DNA from: Sthenelais limicola
Lineage: Eukaryota > Annelida > Polychaeta > Phyllodocida > Sigalionidae
Length of the DNA: 64,000 nt
Reading direction: 5' to 3'
NCBI GenBank assembly: GCA_942159475.1
Contig: OW804096.1
Coordinates: forward strand, 87,833,784-87,897,783
Shown: in pieces, positions 59,220-64,000 of the stretch
Numbering within the stretch: position 1 is the stretch's first letter
Layout: each line of letters starts with the position of its first letter
Made by a program: the position numbers and the translations under genes
Notes under the pieces: generated by a model
What the model was told of the DNA's origin: nothing
What the model saw: the letters and a program-made list of their open reading frames with translations, nothing else
The model's database searches: none

Positions 59220-62200
59220 CACAAATGTCAAATGTCACATGTGGTTTGGTCAACTGAGGGACATCAGAGTCAATCAGAAGTAGTTCCTCCAGAAAAGAGG
59301 TGTTCTCCTAGTTCTGATGAAACAGACACACATGCAAAAGGAGATTGATCAGTCCGAACTGAATACTGTAGCCTTACACCTCAGTGACTTTCAAGAGGGG
59401 CGACCATTGATTTGTTTCTACAAAATGACAGGACAAAGAAAACAGCGCGCAGAGACGCGCTTACATGGAGAATGTATGGACGACAAGGATCAATGTACTC
59501 GCAACGGAAGTTATGAGATCGCTGAGACTTGGCTTAGGCCTGGTGTGCGCCCTGTCCGCTAGGGTTCACCGCAAGCAAAGGACGCTGTCATGCGTTGTTA
59601 GATATGGCGCAGATTTCCGGTTACAAATTGATCGTCACGTGTCACTGGAAATGACAGCGAACTGCTTTTGATGTGACATCATTATTGCTTATTACCTGGT
59701 TAGAATTCAAAGTGTTCGGTTTTGTCCGCGACTTTCTGTCTCTGGTTGACTCAAGTGTGATGGCAATTCTTTTTCTGAGAGTGAGCTGTCCCCCACTTTT
59801 CTGAAGTGGTTTCTTTTGTAGCGATAAAAACAATTGACGATCATTATGCATGTACAGACGCAATAAAGTGCGGAAACTTTTTTCTTGATCATGATATGAA
59901 ACATAACTCTTGGAGTTTGGTGAACTAAAACAAGTCAGATTGATCGCCTGGAAATAGGCCGCAACACAAGGACGTCTCTTAAACATCTGTACCGGATTCT
60001 GAAGGACAAACTTCACTCCCACAAACAATCCGCCGATGTATTCCTATTTACAAATAATTACAAATGTTCTAAACCGAGCATTATTTAGACAATCATTGCT
60101 CTCCGATACGCTATAGGAGACAATTGTAAACAATAATAATTTTATTCTAATCAATGCAAATAATATTTTCGGGCTAGAAGTAGTGGTAGTCCTTTTATGC
60201 GCAAGGAACGATTCCTCGGTCAGGTCAGTTTGTCAGGGCGTGTCGGTGGCTGCCACTGGCAGATGATGTGTGGTCAGTAATTGTTCACAAAGGACGTTTG
60301 GTTACAGCTTTCATTTCGACCGAATCACCATTGCGGCTCCCATGGCCTGGCCGGACAAATCACTCGCTAGAACAGATATACGGGGCGAGATTAAGAAAGC
60401 GGATGGGGAGCAATGAAGGACAGGGTTGGTTTTGAGAGGACAGTGTTAGAGGCATGACTCGTTTTACTCATGCTTCTGTGTCCATCCATGGCGTTTCCCA
60501 CCGATGTACCGAATAATGCAATTATTTCCTATTATGTTCACACCTAATTGGGGAAATCGATACATATGGATATAGTAATCATATAGGTTCTTTGATTGAT
60601 CACTCTGATTCTTCTCGTTCGTCGGCGAGGCCATGACCTCTGTTATTGGTAATTATTCAACTTCTAAAACAAGAATTAAAGTCACTATGCAAATGTAATT
60701 CATGGCGTTACAAATTGTTCAACAAGATATAACATCTATTCGGGGAGAATGCGGCCACTGGCACAAATGCAGATCCAGCGTAAACAATTTCCTTCAAGAA
60801 ATGCACATCCCCGTGTAAATAAATAAACCAATATCCTATTGAGTAAATGAAATAAAGACCATCTTCAAAATGGATTCTGTGGTGGCTTGGGTCTTAACTT
60901 TAAAGTGTGGGATTTCTTAAAATAATGATTATGAACATGCTCTTGTGCGACCTTTCGCCCAATTATTGCTGATTTTCTTTTTAACTTACAATTGCCGGTT
61001 TTCAGTTTTCCGATTATCGTGAGTTTTGAACGGCAACCAGGTAGTGAAGTCACAAAGGTCTATACTCAATACAGATTTGGACGGTCATATAGATTCCTAT
61101 AGTTGTGACTAATCTACTGTTCAATAATAAAAATAAAAGCACTATGTAATTACTTGGGTTTTCCAAACAATCATTTAGGAAGCAGGTCAGCGTTCGTCCC
61201 GACAGTAGTGACTCAACTTTTGAAGAAACGTTAAGCTACGTTAATATATATATGCAATTGGGCATGTATATAATATGTTTTGGTCTCCGTTACATTATGA
61301 CCCTTTCACATATGGAGGACCTGTCCAAGTAAAAAGTTATAAAAAACATACTACTCTTATAATAGAATTAATGTTGCTTAAGATAAAAGCTTATAAAATA
61401 CATTTCTGATGCAGCTAACGACATATGCCATTCAATAATATGATAGACAATATTATTTATTTAATTCGCATTCTTTGGCCACGTTGAAAGCAATTACAAT
61501 CTAGTGCACAGCGCCCCCACTATAAAGGGTGCAAGAGCATGCAAACATAACACAATGTCAATTTTGAAGCTAAGTTCCTAGCTAAATCAACCAAAAAGGC
61601 TTTTTCCTATAGCTTAACGTTCTTTGATCGACTATGCTCCCCATGCTGGTGTCCTGTGTCAAGCAAATTAATACTAAGTATGAAGTCTTCATGTGTTTTG
61701 TCAAAGATTCAGTTCCATATTCACGTCCTTTCCCTTAATGTTCCATGACGTTAGTATTTCTTCGTTTTACATAAATCATACATATCCAATTAGAATAAAA
61801 AGCTGAAATGAAACTCCTTATAATAAACTCGGTAATTTTACAATCATGTATTATGTTTTAAAATCATTATTGAGTTGCCAAATATGAAGTGTATGCATAA
61901 AGGATATAGGTCAACTGCTTGGTTAGGCCCGCGTCCCATTTTCAAACCATGCAATTGCTCCATACAGCAATACAGGGGGTCATTGGACCCTATTCTAATT
62001 ATAATCACAACCCATTCTCTAGTTGTTAAAACTTATTGATCTAAAATTATCTTGGCATTTGATCAGTTGTTATGTGCTATTCTCACGTCTTGTCATTTTC
62101 GTTCACTTTTTGGATTTACTTAGGCATTATGATTGACCTCTTCCACTTACGTTCCTGTTGTTACCCAACCCGTATGATATTCAAGCAATACCGTGTTTAA

Positions 62201-62804
62201 TGTTTATACCCTGGTGGTTCTCGTACCTTTTAACCCACAAGCCCCATAATATCAAACATCATGATAATCAGCCTGGGCAAGTGAAACGACGTAAATTGTA
62301 CGCTAGTTTTTCATAAGGACTGGTGCAAGAAAGACCCAGCGTTTAAATGTTGTATTTCGGGCAGCTGATCACAAGTTCGTAAAAGAAAATTAGAACAGAC
62401 CCAGTAGGGTGGAAAAAAATAATTATACATGGCAGCGATCGTCCATATAAATTACCACTTGATCTGCAAGAGGGATGTTGTGTTGCTGGCCCAGTGAAAC
62501 ACAACACTGTATTGGGGTGGGAATAAACCTTCTAGATGATCATGCAAATGTGTCCGGGGATCCAGCATCGCCCCCAGCCGTCTTGCCAACCAACTCCCCC
62601 CTCTGTGGCCCCACTCCAGTGGTCATGGACATCGTGCACTCGTATTAATTGCTGTTGTGGCAGACACAAGTTCCACTTGGGGAATGATTGCTTAGAGGGG
62701 AAACTCCATCTACATTGGCTGGCCAATCGGGTGCTGTATAAGGCGTGTGTCGCACAGCACCATGGCGCACCAGAAGGCTTGTCGTTACCGCACCCGACAG
62801 AGCA

Positions 62805-62835
62805 TGCGCAAGTGCTCGATCGTTCAACCGGAAGT
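62805..62835. promoter_or_regulatory. GCATGCGCA and ETS site pair
   Basis: A GCATGCGCA word (half of an NRF1 site) is followed by ACCGGAAGT, a consensus ETS site, within about 25 bases in CpG-richer DNA. It repeats the arrangement seen near 59.2 kb. Confidence 0.25.
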
Positions 62836-63636
62836 TGTCATGCTTTCCCCACTGCCTACCCAAATTGGTGTTTAGTCATACATCAGAATTAGGGACCGGG
62901 TTACTTGAACAGAAACTTAGGGCAGTCGACGTATGTGGCGGGTCAAAATTGGCGAAAATTTAGTGAATGCCAACTTTGAATAAAGGCTTTGGGCGCTATG
63001 CATGAATAGCACTTATTTTGCAAATAGAGTTTAATGGCTTAAAATGAGTTAGTTGGGACACACTCCAATTAGAATTTGGGCGCTGGTGTGCTCAAGGTGA
63101 AAATTTTAGTGGGGTACAGAAAGTTCATTCCGTACCTTGTCCTTAAGTTGAAAATGTGTCGTTCAATAATTAGCTGTGCTCACTGGACTGTTTTCGGTTT
63201 TAAAGAATTTAATGACACTTGAACTGCATCTAAGAATACATAACGTCATAAGTCGGTTATTGCAGTGCATTTCATATATAGTAGGCATGTCTCCATAATA
63301 AAAAGGTCAACATTACATTATCATTGGACGGGATGTATAGCTCGTGCGCTGGGCCTCTAATGACTTTCTTTATATCCCAATGATTTTCATAGGAGCAGGC
63401 TTGGCAAGCTGCTTTTATTGATTGGCGTATAACCTCTGGTCGTGCGGCTTCCCTGTTGGCCTGGTGGAAGCCAGTGTTTCGGGGGTCCAGTCAGCCCCCA
63501 GTTGTTGTCCCCGAGGCCCCCAAGTCCCCTTCGTGCGTGCCCCGGCAGGCCCAGCACCACACTCTGCCCCGCCACCAACCCCACGGGACCCACCAACACA
63601 CATACATTTTTAATCGGCGCCCAGAGAAAGTAGAGT

Positions 63637-63686
63637 TTAATTAACGTTCCGACTCTATCGCTCCGCATCTGGCGGGAATTAATTAA
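63637..63686. promoter_or_regulatory. Two TTAATTAA homeodomain sites
   Basis: The palindrome TTAATTAA, a dimeric homeodomain (paired/LIM type) site, occurs at 63637-63644 and 63679-63686, 42 bases apart, in otherwise GC-rich sequence. GGCGGGAA at 63671 is E2F-like. This is a candidate regulatory element. Confidence 0.3.
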
Positions 63687-64000
63687 TATGAGCCACGCGA
63701 GGTGGCTGTCGTCGTCTATAGCGGACGTGGCCGAGGCGAGAGAGACACCTCCATAGATCCACACTGATCCTGAGCTATCCTGAGCACTTGCTGAGCTACT
63801 CCGAACGTAGAACAAGGCCTATTTTTGTTCGCGCAATGTTCATGCTTAACCTCGTTTAATAAGCTTAAATAATAGTTATACAGTGTAGATGACACGAGAA
63901 GTGTGCTACTGTGAACATATAAGTCTGCTTACGAGAACATGTAGCTCAAGGGATTGTTTGTCGACGCTGGCGCGACGGATTGGCCGAATGTAAATTTTCT

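Larger units (their letters stand above)
55501..64000. other. Downstream region without a recognisable gene
   Basis: No open frame on either strand shows a domain or family motif that I recognise. The first part is AT-rich; 56.0-56.8 kb is GC- and CpG-richer with pyrimidine/purine skew; 57-58.3 kb is AT-rich again. Further CpG-richer patches lie near 58.5, 59.2-59.6, 62.5-62.9 and 63.4-63.8 kb. The overlapping frames at 63.4-63.6 kb come from a proline-codon-like CCC-rich tract open in three frames, not from a gene. The region may be distal 3' UTR, intergenic DNA or regulatory DNA. Confidence 0.55.

Noticed and set aside
63422..63644. Three overlapping plus-strand frames rich in Pro
   Set aside because: They arise from a C-rich tract that is open in all frames. 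No domain, splice or start context supports coding.

Overview
The window is animal nuclear DNA from an invertebrate bilaterian; I cannot name the phylum. It has split genes with GT-AG introns, long non-coding stretches, DNA-transposon relics and simple repeats, and no operons or bacterial-style genes. One gene is clear on the + strand: the 3' part of a basonuclin-type C2H2 zinc-finger transcription factor, apparently a single invertebrate counterpart of vertebrate BNC1/BNC2 (related to insect disco).

Layout. 1-17598 reads as intron of that gene, because the first exon found starts in codon phase 1 and so needs an earlier exon. This stretch holds a CpG-dense patch (about 5443-5600), a degenerate tandem duplication (6340-6488), a small transposon with perfect 29-bp inverted ends (7626-7862), simple-sequence tracts, and a 1.27-kb internally deleted hAT element (14636-15908) that keeps only the transposase C-terminus. 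17599-17837 is a 239-bp coding exon for the conserved basonuclin N-terminal domain. 17838-48858 is a 31,021-bp phase-0 intron with several motif clusters (RUNX pair, nuclear-receptor half-sites, E-boxes, CRE pair) and one speculative 78-bp in-frame cassette exon (32338-32415). 48859-51798 is the large terminal coding exon, 979 codons, with all three zinc-finger pairs. From 51799 the sequence is AT-rich and probably begins with a long 3' UTR whose end cannot be fixed. The last 8 kb contains CpG-rich patches with RFX, ETS, NRF1 and CRE-like sites but no second convincing gene.

The two coding exons join in phase to give a nuclear DNA-binding regulator: an N-terminal basonuclin domain, a Ser/Thr/Pro-rich linker with a PxDLS co-repressor motif, finger pair 1, a basic nuclear-localisation signal, an acidic Ser/Asp/Asn-rich linker, finger pair 2, another linker and finger pair 3. 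I found no evidence of an undescribed multi-gene system. The leads most worth testing are the phase-compatible cassette exon, the intronic CRE pair, the RUNX pair beside the N-terminal-domain exon, and the two transposable elements. All motif calls are by eye, with no statistical test against chance.
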